Assembly: GCF_008831285.2 (NCBI RefSeq)
Contig: NC_045143.1
Span: forward strand, 20,484,854 to 20,548,853
Source of the DNA: Nymphaea colorata
Taxonomy: Eukaryota; Streptophyta; Magnoliopsida; Nymphaeales; Nymphaeaceae
Length of the DNA: 64,000 nucleotides
Direction of reading: 5' to 3'
Shown: piece after piece, positions 1 to 11,563 of the stretch
Position numbering within the stretch: position 1 is the stretch's first letter
Layout: every line of letters begins with the position of its first letter
Made by a program: the position numbers and the translations under genes
Notes under the pieces: generated by a model
Database searches by the model: none
The model's input: the letters and a program-made list of their open reading frames with translations, nothing else
Told to the model about the DNA's origin: nothing

Positions 1-531
1 TTACGAAGTAGAACGGGATGAGAAAAATGGTGGAAACAAGTTCTAATGATTCTTTCATCATAAACTTGGACCAACTCCCTTTGTTAACAAACTAAAATTG
101 ATTATGCTATGGAGAAGAATAATCCAAAACATGAACTCTGAAAGAGACAAGCGCACTTCAGACGATTGAGTTTAAAATTAGCCTACCGTTTGATTCCTGA
201 AGATGCTGTAGGGTCCAGTTATAGGGGGGCAAATTAGCCCATAATTTGCCTTATCAAGACCAGCTTTACACGACCAAAGGCCTGGTTTCAGCAATGCAAG
301 TTGTTAATAAACAAAATTGAAGGAAACCTAATTGAATCACCTTTCCCCAAAATTAGGACAAAACACTTCCAAAGGAGACCATGTCAAACAGATGGGCAAA
401 AAAATGGTTCCTTGCGGGCAGGTCAATCTTCTACCCATAAAAAGAACGTAAACGTTTTAAAACACACAGTTCCTCCAAGAAATTTCCTCTTCCTGAGTTG
501 GCTTCAATTATCACAAGCACACCGAGCAATT
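1..531 (-). other. 3' flank and probable 3' UTR of the DnaJ gene
   Basis: This is the sequence downstream of the DnaJ stop codon on the minus strand. Part of it should be 3' UTR, but no clear polyadenylation site could be fixed. The plus-strand open frame at 301-660 overlaps the last DnaJ exon in antisense and is not credible as a gene. Confidence 0.4.
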
Positions 532-3500
532 TCACTTTCTCTTTCGCTTTCCCTGCTGTTTACCCATCTCCACCTTTCTTCTAGCAGCTTCAAATTCTTC
601 TTCAGTTGGTTCAGGGTCAAGGTCAGCCTTTCCATTAGAGTATTTTGCTATAAAGGATGAACACATGGAGTCAAAACGCTCTTTCCTGCCTTCCCGGCGT
701 CGAGATATGATGGCAAACAGATCATCTGCATCTTTCTTTGATCTGTCAACAAAAAAGTGTGAATTTCAGTAAAGACAAAAGAACTCATATTTCCCAAGGC
801 TTCCCCTGATTTGAGTCTGTTCAGAGGATTGTTCAGCAATGAAAACTCACGTCCCACGCTTTTTCAGTGGATCTGTTGGGGGCTTTCTTTGTGAGACTTC
901 TGCAGCCCATTGCTTGTATTTCTTTGAATCCTTCAGTTCTCCTGTCAAACCAAGAGGATTATTAATAAACAAAATTGCAGGTAATCGAGCCCCAAGAACT
1001 ATGGAACGATTTTCTAAAAAAACCAAGAGTAACCAAATAAAACCAAAGTTTGTTTTACAAAAAAAAGAAGAAAACTCAGAAAACAATAGTCCCTGTGCAC
1101 TAGATATAAAAAGTGGAGATCACTCAGACACTTGTTCTGTAAAATGCAGAAAAGCAGAGAACAAAATCAATATAAAGCAATAGTAGAATAGCAAATACCA
1201 AACCTGCAGCTACAGCTTCATCAATTATGTCCATGAAACGGTGTGAATCCAGCTTTTCATCTGAACATATCATGTAGTAGAAAACCCTAGGAGAAACAAC
1301 CAAAACCATATTTACTTCAGGAGACGCTCAACTTCCAAAATCTGAAATTATTCTATAACAACCATTGAAACATATATTTACTTTTGCATGTTGCCCTTGA
1401 ATTTCTGGTATAAACCTTTCAGATCTTTTTTCTCTGAATCTGATCCTCTGTAGGCAGCTTCAAACTCAATAATATCATCTTCTGTAACCTAAAACACGAA
1501 GACAGACATTTTGGCAGCAGGTGTAGAGTACAACAAAGAAGTCGATTCCTTTAGCATTTAAACATACCTTTTTGTACATTGACCTGAAATACTCATGCAA
1601 GCTTTCCGCCACATCCCCAGTAAAAGCCTGACATCCAAGACAAATATAAAATCCATATACTCAAAGATTATTGGATATATGAGAAAGAAAGATCAAAAGA
1701 TGCTACTCACATCATCATCGGTGCAACCAGTCTGATCATAGACTGCTCTTTTTTCAGTATCACCAAGAATAGATATTACCTTCTGTAAGAGCTGAAATTT
1801 TTCTTTGGCATCCTGCACAGAAACGCATGCATACAGAAAAAAATGAGAAACAGGATTTAGAAACAAAATGGTTCGCTAGAGAATATCATGCTTACCTCAT
1901 CTCCAGGATTTTTGTCAGGATGAAGACGCAATGCCAACTTATAATATGCCTTCTTAATCTCTTGCTGTGATGCAGTTTTTTCAACACCTAGAATCTAATA
2001 TACAAAAGACAATCAATATCACATTGTCACTATATTTAAAAGAGAAAAAGGAAGAATACCACGTTCAAAACTAAAGTAGACCAGACATTCTTAACCTAAA
2101 TGCAACTTCAAACATGCTTATGGAATTTTTTATTGAGATTATAAAATTGAAAGTTGAGAAAACTAAAGTTAGCCACAAAAGAATTAACATGATTCAAAGA
2201 GGGAACCATCACACTCCTGCCATCACATTGGATCCAAAGTCAGCAATTTCACTTTTAGAAGAGAAAAATAATATCACCATAAAGGGTGTGAACTTTCATA
2301 CCAGTCTATTAGAGATACACCAAGAAAAAACCGTCATATAATCAATCCAATGAAAATAGTCAAGGCTACAAAATTCCATATTTTAATTCTACATATCCAA
2401 ACTCTCTGAATTGGAAATCCTTGTAAATTTCTACAATCAAGGTAAAATTGCTGTTGCACCAAAGCAAAATCAACAGAATGTTGTAAATAAACTAATATTG
2501 GTCTTGCAAGAATGATCTTTAGGTCATCCAGAATTTTTTACACCACAGAATGGCACGCTTACTACTGAATAAGAGCATGTGTGGACACTATAAGTCAAGT
2601 GACTTTAGGAAGGAAAATCTATCAGTACATGGCTTTTTCCTGACAGTAAAATGGAGGCTCCTCTTTAATATTTAAATTTTTAACAATGTTTTCCTACAAA
2701 CCCTTAGCAAACAAAACTTACAAGAAAAAGCTTAAACCAATGTCAAAGACAAGTTCGTGTTTCCTCTTTAGAAGAACAATAAGTTCAGAAATATATAGTC
2801 ATGATGTTTGGTCTTTATAGTTTATACCCCTTTATTATATCTTCAATAGTTTTCCCTGGAAATTTGATCTGAGCATAGAATCAGCATAAACCAGCAGACA
2901 CCTTTAACATAATCCCGATTCATGGTTAACATTGTGATATTCTCAAAACAAGTGCTTTGTTTCAAAACTTGTGTTGTTAATAGCAAAACAAGGGTCCAGT
3001 TGAAATCACAACACCCTCAGAATACAAACGCTACATGCTTCCTGGTGTAGATCAAACTACCTGACTTTTTTTTTCTCATCTTCATTGCCACGGTAAGATT
3101 AACATTGTCCTTAGTATGCTTAAAGGTACAACATGCAGTTATCAGCATAATCTCAGGCATTTTATCCAGAATCCCGTATGACTAGGTTTCTGTCTAATAG
3201 CTGCAGTCAGTACCATGTGTAATATTGGATGCTAAGATGAGTAAAATGTAATTAAGATATTCTTAACGAAAGTTCTCAAAGGAAATTTCCAGTTCTTAAG
3301 ATGGAGAAAAGAAAAACATAAGTGAAGAGAAAAGCAGAAAAAATTGCATCAGATTGACAAGATCATGTTCAAGCAATAGATGCCTCGAGCCAAATGGAGG
3401 AACATTAAGTAAAGGTACCGCATATAAGCAACCTGGACGAACTACAATTGGGTAACAAGCAATAGCGCAACCGATAATATGCTGAAGGCCAAGGACCAGG

Positions 3501-3705
3501 AAAGGAGTTTCTACAGTATTGAGCATCCGATGGAGCATGTCAAATATCAAAACAAACTTTTCCTAGTTGTAAACATTTGAATACTTACATCATATAAGCT
3601 TTTTGCAGTTCCAGCCTTATCAGGGGCAGGACTGGCGCTTGGTTCCTGCTCGACCTCATCCTCCATCTCCTCCTCACGAGCCTTCGACCTCTTCTTTTTG
3701 GCCAT
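532..3705 (-). CDS. DnaJ/Hsp40 co-chaperone, DNAJC9/AtJ6 type, eight exons
   Basis: Predicted J-domain co-chaperone of 289 residues. Exons on the minus strand are 3705-3589, 1994-1896, 1812-1711, 1627-1568, 1488-1382, 1286-1204, 941-851 and 742-532. All joins keep frame and use GT-AG borders. The lengths sum to 870 nt, ending at the TGA at 534-532. The J domain spans about residues 36-101, with the Hsp70-stimulating HPD motif at residues 64-66 and YDQTG near 97-101. The remainder is charged and helical and matches the layout of the DNAJC9/Arabidopsis dnaJ 6 family, which is similar in size. Basic stretches at the N terminus (AKKKRSKAR) and C terminus (GKRKRK) suggest nuclear entry. Family knowledge: these proteins deliver clients to Hsp70, and animal DNAJC9 also binds histones H3-H4; that role here is inference. 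Intron 1 is long, about 1.6 kb. The start is the only ATG in frame upstream of the J domain. Confidence 0.93.
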
Positions 3706-3806
3706 GTCGAAATATGAGACGAAACTACAATACTAACACGAAAGAATCAGAGGAACATACAAAAGAGCGCATAAAATGAAAAAGAGGGAAAAACATTAGG
3801 GAGAAC

Positions 3807-3814
3807 GATATATA
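3807..3814 (-). promoter_or_regulatory. Candidate TATA box of the DnaJ gene
   Basis: On the minus strand this reads TATATATC, about 100 bases upstream of the start codon at 3705. Position and sequence fit a plant TATA box, but short AT runs are common here and no transcript evidence is available. Confidence 0.35.
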
Positions 3815-3829
3815 GCTATTCTTTAAGAC

Positions 3830-5219
3830 GGCTAAGACCTTAGTGGGGAACTAGGAGATTCCTATTTAGAAGGCATATTCATCTCCATTGACATCAGTCT
3901 TACGGACATTATCAAATGCATAAAGCGTGTTTTATATCCCGCTAAATGCGTTAAAAATCTTCTCAGAAATCCTCCGGAACACAATAGAAGCAGCAATAGA
4001 TAGAACGACGCAGCAATCGCATTGACGCTTCACATACGCAATCCCCAACAAAGATGGGGTGAACAAAAACCAGAAGAGAAAGAAAACAGACACTGTCATA
4101 GGGCAGACTAAATCCAACTCACAAGAAGAACACACGTCAAGGACAGATGCCAGTAGCATTCATCACAAATAACGAAACGATGAGAAAAGCAAAATGCAAT
4201 TCTTCTCGAGCGGAGCGTGAATGCGAGAAGAACAATCCCGACGCTCCAACGGACAAGAAAAAAGAAAATGGAAGGCCGAAAATCATCAGAACCAGAAGAA
4301 GAAAGACGATCATGTCCATCTTCCAAGAACACCAGAACCCCTTCCTTCCCATTTCTAAAGTGAAATCAGAACCATTCTTTATGAGACAACACTACAAATC
4401 CGTCTCTCCCCGCAAAGTGAGAAGACCTTAGTCGACAACCTCGACGATCCAAGACGACCACCCAGACAGGCGAAGAGAGTCCGATGGAAAGTTCCATCAT
4501 TCGCTCCGGTTGCTTGCATACTGCAAGAAAGATCTCGATAAAGGAAAAGCGGAAAACGAGGAGAACGCACGCGAGATCGCCGGAAAAGGCAGATGAATTA
4601 GATAGAAACCGCCGAAATTCTTCAGAAACAATTGACGATGGCGTGCAGGGTAGGAGGTCGAGTTCTTGCCCTTTGTTTGAAAAAGGAAAGGCAATAAGCA
4701 AACGAGAGTTGGAGATGAGAGGAAGAGCAGATCTGAAGTCAACCGTCCGATCGAATTCGTCTTCTTTTCGATGGAAAGGGCGCTTCCTTTTTCCCGCCAA
4801 CCTGCGTTCACGCCACGCTGCCCGTAATGAGATCCTCACGAACCGACCACATCCGCCCATGGGCTCGAACATGTAGCTGCTCCAATAAATTATGAACGAA
4901 GAATCTAGTTTCGTTTGGCGGACTAACTAGGAATTAGAAAGTAGATTCATTCATAATATTGGGCTTCTATTAATTAATATAACTTATAAAGTATATAAAT
5001 AAATTAAATATAAAAACTATGTAAACTGATTGTGAAGCATGTAATCATTATCACATGTAAAGTTTTTCTCTTTTTTTTTTCAGCTTTGGAAAACTTCTAA
5101 TAAAAGTCTAATGGGAGATAAGCTTTCAACCTTTATTTTAAAAAAAAAATGTCTACAAAGAAGCACTATGTACAAGATTCATAGCATCAGCCAAAAAAAA
5201 AAAAGGAGGCCGTCAACAA
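3830..5219. other. Intergenic region upstream of the DnaJ gene
   Basis: No gene could be supported. The part from about 4140 to 4880 is less AT-rich and open on both strands: a 168-codon frame on minus at 4872-4366 and 94- and 130-codon frames on plus. No frame contains a recognisable domain. It could be distal promoter, a non-coding exon of the DnaJ gene or decayed sequence. From 4880 to 5220 it is AT-rich. Confidence 0.5.
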
Positions 5220-5222
5220 TAA

Positions 5223-5238
5223 GAAGGCGTTTGAATTG
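5223..5238 (+). repeat. Left terminal inverted repeat of the Harbinger element
   Basis: Reads GAAGGCGTTTGAATTG and pairs with the inverted right end at 8568-8583. TAA precedes it at 5220-5222. Confidence 0.65.
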
Positions 5239-5789
5239 AGAAGACGAAGATCCATAGATTAACATCCATAGATTTTTACTTATGGATGTCTGTCTACGGA
5301 CGTTTATCCATGGATAAGATTTTTTTAGCCGTGTAAATTGCATAGATATTTGTCTATGGTAATGCCCATCTCCATTTGAATGCAGCATGGACAAAAAAAG
5401 ACTGTTACCTTTCACAAATTGAGAATGTCTAACAAGGAAAGTGCTTGAACAAAAAAATCAACCATTAGCCTTAGCATATTATAACTTTGTAGTGAATGAA
5501 GTGTAAAACAAGAGATAATTGATAGCCTTAGCATAATCAAACATTGCAATGAAAAGATAGAGATTATAAGTATCCGTAATTACTAATCCGTTGACCAGAT
5601 TGGGAGGCAGGTTAGTACACTTATCCATAACAATCAAAAAGCCGTTTAGAAATGTCACAAACCAAAACATGAAGTATAGTCCTCATACCAAATATTGAGG
5701 TTTTACGTACAGATTCCTTCATATTCAAATACCCATTAAAATGGTAGCATGCTGCCTCGCAAGTATCAAAGGACCTATAACATGCACCC

Positions 5790-7161
5790 CTATATCGATA
5801 CACGAGAGGTACTGCATTGATAATCGTAAATGTTTGGGTTGTTATAGCAGTGCACAAAAACTTATTCATTCTACTTTGAGTTGCCTGTGTCACAACCTCA
5901 GATTCATTTATGATGGTAAAAACATTGTCACTAGATTGTGGATCATCTTCATCAAATTGCTCAACATTGGGATTATGATTGATAATGAAGTTATGTTACA
6001 AGCTACTATTACAAATTGTACTTGTTTTTTTAAAGGAATACTCAATTTGTACTTTCAGCATGAGAAGCCACCCTTTTAACAACCCAAAAGTCCTCTCGAC
6101 CGTAGTTTGGAGTGGTAATGCCTACGATTAAATAATTCCTCAGTAGTTTGAAGTGCTCTTATGCCAAGTGTGTTAAATTCAGACATATGATATATGTGTC
6201 CTCAATATGGTGTTGACAATCGCACAATATTTAGATAACCACCATGATTCCGATAGGATTTTCTTATAAAAGATTAGCACAATAATGAACATGCAGTTTC
6301 AAGGCCGATAACAGGTTACATGCAGCCAAGGAAGTTATTGGTTTTCTTATTTCCCCTTTCGATATGACACAAGAATATTTTGGATGATCAAGTGCACACT
6401 ATAACACTCTAGAATTTGTGAAACTCCCTTCCCAACCTGTGAGTATGCACTGGAATATCATATCAAATCCAACTATAGCCATCATATTTTGGGAAACAAC
6501 ACTTTTTCTATTGCAAAATCTTACTTGTTTCGGTAAGCACCCAAGCTGGTATATGAGTGCCATCAATAGCTCCTAAACAATCCTATGTGTTTCACCATAT
6601 GTTAGATACTCATGAAATGTCATTGTGATAAAATACTTATGAAAGTCAAGAGCTTACCTCGAAGTATGGAAAAAACTTATGATGATGTTGTATTATAGTT
6701 GGAATGTCATTATTTGGCCATTGAATGTAATCATGCCCCAATCGACAAATCCCACACAACACTAGGTTTATGTACTTGTTGATTGTTTGTCTAGAATGTC
6801 AAAATATATTTTGAACTGCACTATTGTGTTCATTATGTCCAATAATTAGCAAAAGCATTGATACTTGTTCTTTTACATTAATATCATGAGCATCTGCTAA
6901 TAAATTTCTACTTTTCAAAGTATCACATAACCTTATATATGTGATCTTATCCATGCACAACAAGTCTTAGCAATTTCTTAGATGCCTAAAAATAATGTTT
7001 TGTACATAGAGAGATGCAACATCTATATACGGGTGAACTAGGAGCCTATGTCTTTGTAGTTGTCTATACCAAAAGAAAAGAGACACAATGGTAAGTTTTG
7101 CCAACAACACCACAATTATCTCTTCCTTATGGTCATACGACATGCCTAATCTGAACCACAT
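5790..7161 (-). pseudogene. HARBI1-like DDE transposase remnant
   Basis: Minus-strand remnant of a PIF/Harbinger transposase (DDE endonuclease family). The N-terminal part (7161-6967) contains RHRLLVHPYI, like the basic start of HARBI1 proteins. Next (about 6960-6770) come DTLKSRNLLADAHDI and VKEQVSMLLLIIGHN, the conserved helical region. The first catalytic block DCLGAIDGTHIPAW is encoded near 6585-6540, after what looks like an intron with a GTAAGC donor near 6660. Downstream are SQNMMAIVGFDMIF and GWEGS (about 6500-6420), then VERTFGLLKGWLLM (about 6100-6060), and finally a degraded Gln-Val/Cys segment. Stops and at least two frame changes interrupt the frame. The middle, between the GWEGS block and the ELFN block, also appears altered. 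No function is expected. Confidence 0.8.
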
Positions 7162-7265
7162 CAGCTCAAATCGTACAATTTAATGCATCAAAAACAACAG
7201 ACACACATTTGACCGCACAAGTAGCATTAAAAATCTTTAAAAAATAAACACACACACACATGTGA

Positions 7266-7508
7266 TCAAATAAGTAGCGAGTAACATATCAATTGTGTGA
7301 AAGATGTGAAAACGATGAACAATTCAAACCTCACCAAGTTCTTTGTGCATTTATGGATCAACCAACACACACACCTCTTGGGTTCAATGTTCAAGATTGC
7401 AATGGGCTTGTTATCATCCTCAAATATGTTGGTAGCTTTATTGTACAAATCCTCATCAATTTCCCATGCATTGCATGTCACACAATATTTGTGCACATGT
7501 AATAACAT
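7266..7508 (-). pseudogene. Possible Myb/SANT-like accessory frame of the Harbinger element
   Basis: An 80-codon minus-strand frame upstream of the transposase. Its part WEIDEDLYNKATNIFEDDNK resembles the C-terminal portion of the Myb/SANT-like proteins that plant Harbinger elements encode beside their transposase. The resemblance is by eye and weak. Its position inside the element, on the transposase strand, supports it. It has no recognisable DNA-binding repeat left. Confidence 0.3.
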
Positions 7509-8567
7509 GACCAGCTCTAAGACTGTGTCTCATTGTTTGCACATTGGTGGCAAATGTCACTTAACAACTAATAATACTTAGTGTCAAGGTTTGATCTCCC
7601 ACTTTTACTCTTACTTGTGTTTCTGGTTACTGGCCCAGAAGCGTGTTGAGGTGTAGGTGTAGCAGCTTCTGCATATGACTATCATCATGTAGCATTGGGT
7701 TGTTCATCAAACTGTAGCCCAAAGGATGTGGAGGCCCATATCTCACTGAAAAGTAAGAGATGAGTTTCAACATTCATATATGAGGCCAATCCATCTTAAG
7801 CAAGGACTAACTAAATCCCAAACATGATCACAAAGTAAGTGTGAATCGTCATTTCTCCAAACTTCAAAATTTCATAAAAAATTAAGCACTAGCCTTTCTC
7901 CCCCAAATACGGGGAATTCAACTTGGGTTTCTAAAATTAATGCATCAATCAACATACTATCTTTGAACCCAATGGAGAAAAAGAAAATCTGAACTTTAAA
8001 ACCAAATGAGGGTGGTCTTAGGAATTTTCATACCTTCGGTTTAGCTCTGAGGCCTTACATCCAGATAAAGTGAGGTTCTTGTCACTTGGAAGCCCTAGAC
8101 GGAGAAGTGAGAGAGAGAGCGGTAGAGTTCACCCTTACCTCGAGGGGCAGGTGGAGTCTTGCTGCTGCAAAAGCTTGAAGGAGAGCTACTGCTTGGCTGT
8201 AGATTAAACAAAATGTCCTTCCCTTTGTTAAAAGATTGAAAAAAGGAGTAGGGCTGCGTATGGGGGAAAAGCAGACATGAAACGTGATTGCGGGCGAGAG
8301 GAAGAGAGGGAGAGGCAGAGTGCACCTTTACCTCGATAGAGATGCAGAAGAGGAGCGACATGAAGATGGTGAGCTGCTACAAGAAGGCTTTTGCATGCCT
8401 TTTGTCCCCGGCTCTCTGTCAGACCTCAATAGGTCCGACAAAAGAATTGCAGACAATGATCCACACTTTTGTTCTTGAGAGTGTGGACATATCTTATGTG
8501 TTTGATGAAGTGCAGACAAAAACTGTATGGGGCAGATGTACATCCTCCCACTACAGTAATGTCTGTA

Positions 8568-8583
8568 CAATTCAAATGCACCC
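8568..8583 (-). repeat. Right terminal inverted repeat of the Harbinger element
   Basis: On the minus strand it reads GGGTGCATTTGAATTG. TAA follows it at 8584-8586, matching the TAA at the left end. Confidence 0.65.
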
Positions 8584-8586
8584 TAA

Positions 8587-9415
8587 TAGAGCAGCCAAAA
8601 TAAAGACCACCTAAACTAAGACAAAGTGTTGTCAAGTCTACCATATTAGCATGAATAGTTGAATATTCTACTAATGGCAAGCAATCAAGCATGAAGATCC
8701 TATTCTAAAGAACTCAATGATAGCCCAAGGACATGCCAATGCCCCTCCATCTTACCACTCATTCTTCTTTTGCAACCCTTGTTAGTTGAGATTATTTTAC
8801 AATGTGTTGGATGAAAGGACAACCGCTTCACTATCAATTTCATGTCTACTTCATCTTCCTCTTGCTTTGCTTCTGCCGTACTAGTGTGAACTTAATCTGT
8901 TGTCCATCTTGTCTCCCCAAACTATGATATTGTTCCTATGGGTCTTCACAATTTAAATATGTTTGCCCTCATCTTCTAAGATGAAATTATATATGCAAGT
9001 AAGGTCCATGCTTTTTCTAGACTTGCAGAACTTTCTTTTATTTTTTACTTCAATTGAGGTTAAAAAACCGAAGACAGGATCTCCATATCATGTCCCTTGG
9101 GCCATGTTTGTTTACCTCAAATCTCAATTCTAATGTCAGATCTCATGGGGAAATCCGATGTAAAACAAACTAGAGATCTTATTCAGATTTCAAATCTGCG
9201 AAACCCTCTAAAATGTGTGGATTAGAGATTAGACCACCCCAACCATCGGATCTCTATTGTGAATCTCACATCCATGTGAGACGCTACAATGGGAAGTCTC
9301 TGGCCATGCTTGTTGGGCTGAGCTTCGGTGATAGCTCCCTCCCCACCAATGAACTAGTGGTAAAAAAATGATTAATTAGATTTTGAACAAAACCAAGCTG
9401 CCGCGATGGCTCTCT
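8587..9415. other. Intergenic, no gene seen
   Basis: No coding sequence recognised. From about 9099 to 9320 there are motifs common at MITE or hAT ends, GGGCCATGTTTGTTT near the left and GGCCATGCTTGTTGGG near the right. They lie in the same orientation, so no inverted-repeat element can be claimed. The last 70 bases (9346-9415) resemble the sequence just after the next retrotransposon. Confidence 0.4.
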
Positions 9416-9890
9416 TGATGAAAGTTAATGCAAAGTTAAAATCGCGTAGCTGTCTTTATGAAGAAGGTGAAGCATCCAACTTTTGGGTTCCTCAATAACT
9501 CCATCATGCGCATGACAAGTGCCTCTTCGGCTTGCCTACTTTAATTTTTAGTCTTTATTTTTAATGCATATGTCAATTATGGCCACAGTGGAATTACCAA
9601 GAGTCATGTCAATTATGGACATAGTAGAATCACCAAGAGTCATGTTATTTATTTTTCAGTTTTTTTTGACATGTATATGTATAGCCCTTTGGGTTGGCTA
9701 AATGTGTGTGAGAAAGACTTTCAAGTGTGCTCAAAATTTTAGTGTCGTGTGTGTTTAGATTTCTACTTTTACCTTATGTCATGCTTTGTGATCACTTGTA
9801 GAAACAAGTGTTGTATATTTTGTGTCATTCACGGGAGCACAAGCAGAGGACGTGCACGCATGTCATTCCTTTAGCAAATAGTAGTATCAT
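9416..9890 (+). repeat. 5' LTR of copia-1
   Basis: Matches the 3' LTR at 14477-14946 along its length. It lacks 28 bases in U5 compared with the second, duplicated U5 copy near 10250-10290. It is followed by a mutated primer site (TAGTATCATAAC). Confidence 0.88.
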
Positions 9891-10644
9891 AACTTGAGGT
9901 TGATCTATTCTAAGCATCATTGTGTTGTCACGATTGCTGGTAAAAGTGCAAAAGAGAAGCCTGCAAGGTAAAGTCTGCACATAACTTGTTCGACAAAATT
10001 TCTATGGAAAATTTTTGTTCATCATGGCTAATGGCATGACCACTTCGAATATTTTTCAATTGCTCATACATGTATTTAATGGAGATAATTATGGATTTTG
10101 GAGCATAAAAATGAAGTCTTTCTTTCTGTCACAAGATCTTTGGGATCTAGTTGAGAATGGCTACATAGAAAGTGCTCAAAATTTTAGTGTCATGTGTGTT
10201 TAGATTTCTGCTGTTACCTTGTGTTATGTCTTGTGATCACTTGTAGAAACAAGTGCTGGATTAGTGTGTTGTATTGTTCTTGTGCTGTATTTTTTGTCAT
10301 TCATAGGAGCACAAGCAGAGGACGTGCACGCATGTCATTCCTTTAGCAAATAGTGGTATCAGAGCTTGAGGTTGATCTATTTTTAAGCATCATTATGTTG
10401 TCACGTTTGCTGGTAAAAGTGCAAAAGAGAAGCCTACAAAGTAAAATCTGCACATAACTTGTTCGACAAAATTTCTATGAAAAATTTTGGTTCATCATGG
10501 CTAATGGCATGACCACTTCGAATATTTTTCAATCGCTCATACCTGTATTTACTGGAGATAATTATGGATTTTGGAGCAAAAAAATGAAGTCTTTCTTTCT
10601 ATCACAAGATCTTTGGGATCTAGTTGAGAATGACTACATAGAAA
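9727..10644 (+). repeat. Tandem duplication of U5, primer site and gag start in copia-1
   Basis: Unit 1 is 9727-10171 and unit 2 is 10172-10644. Both run from the LTR phrase GTGCTCAAAATTTTAGTGTC through the primer site and the first gag codons to CTACATAGAAA. Unit 2 is longer by 28 bases in U5. Unit 2 keeps the standard primer site at 10354-10365; unit 1 has a mutated one. Confidence 0.9.
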
Positions 10645-11500
10645 ATGCAAAAAACTCCAGATAAGGAGAAAGACAGTTGAATCAAGAGAGCAATGGAAGA
10701 AGGATTCAAAACCCTTACTTGTTTTTCAACAAGCTGTAAGTGAGACTATCTTTCCTCGAATTGCTGGTGCTACTAGTTCAAATGAAGCTTAGACTATTCT
10801 CAAACAAGAATATCATGGTGATAAGAAGGTAACAACAGTGAAACTCCAAAAACTTCGTAAAGAGTTTGAGACATTGTTTATGAAAAACAATGAATCGGTC
10901 CAAGAATTTTTTTTGAAGAGCTTTCATAATTATAAATGAGATGAAAACCTTTGGAGAGGTTATTAGTAACCAGAAAATTGTAGAAAAAATATTGAGGAGT
11001 TTACCACCTAAATTTGATCATGTGGATACAACTATAGAAAGTCCAAGGATTTAACTGCATACTCTGCTAATGAATTATTGGGTTCTCTTTTAGCCCATGA
11101 ACAAAGAATGAACAGGTCAACTGAGAAAAGTGTAGAACAAGCATTCCAAGCCCAAGTCAAGTTGGATGACTTTAGCAAAGAGAGAAAGAAAACACATGTA
11201 CGAAAGAATGCAAGTCGCGGGTGAGGTAGAGGTAGCTATCGTGGACGTGGAGGAGGAAGACTTGAGGCAGATAGAAACAAGTCAGAAGTAGGTGGCCCAA
11301 ACAATAAAAAACATGGCCACAAAAACAGGTACTGTGTTTTTTTCAAAAGAAATGGTCATATTGAAGTGTATTATTGGGATAAAGCAAAACAACAAACTAA
11401 TGTAGTGGAAAAGAAAGTAGAAGATGATAACTTGTTTTTTTACTCATACAGAGTCAAAAGAAAATATTGATCATGTATGGTTTTTAGATAGTAGATGCAG
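10498..11500 (+). pseudogene. copia-1 gag and zinc knuckle/protease start, broken
   Basis: Starts MANGMTTSNIF, followed by GDNYGFWSKKMKSFF, the plant copia gag pattern for nucleocapsid proteins of the UBN2 type. Further on are LLAHEQRMN and a basic segment, then a degraded zinc knuckle around CVFFKRNGHIEVYYW (about 11335-11375). The protease active-site block appears as DSRCSSHM (about 11490-11515), where the expected DSG is changed. Several stops and frame changes occur. An earlier, truncated copy of the gag start lies at 10024-10200 because of the tandem duplication. Confidence 0.75.
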
Positions 11501-11563
11501 TAGTCATATGATAGGAAAGAAAGACTTGTTTCGTCATATTGATGAATCGGTAAAACAATAAGT

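Larger units (their letters stand above)
5223..8583 (-). mobile_element. PIF/Harbinger DNA transposon, decayed
   Basis: An element of about 3.36 kb. The left end reads GAAGGCGTTTGAATTG (5223-5238). The right end on the minus strand reads GGGTGCATTTGAATTG (8583-8568). These 16-base terminal inverted repeats share 12 positions, including an identical nine-base core. TAA lies immediately outside each end (5220-5222 and 8584-8586), the trinucleotide target duplication typical of the superfamily. Inside, on the minus strand, are the remains of a HARBI1-like transposase (about 7161-5790) and, upstream of it, a possible Myb/SANT-like reading frame (7508-7266). That order of two genes is usual for the superfamily. 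The transposase has several stops and frame changes, so the copy is dead. Confidence 0.75.

Noticed and set aside
4366-4872. A 168-codon minus frame as a possible gene
   Set aside because: The same bases are open on the plus strand too, no domain is recognisable and there is no supporting start context.
9099-9320. MITE or hAT-like element with GGGCCATG ends
   Set aside because: The two similar ends lie in the same orientation, so there is no terminal inverted repeat, and no target duplication was seen.
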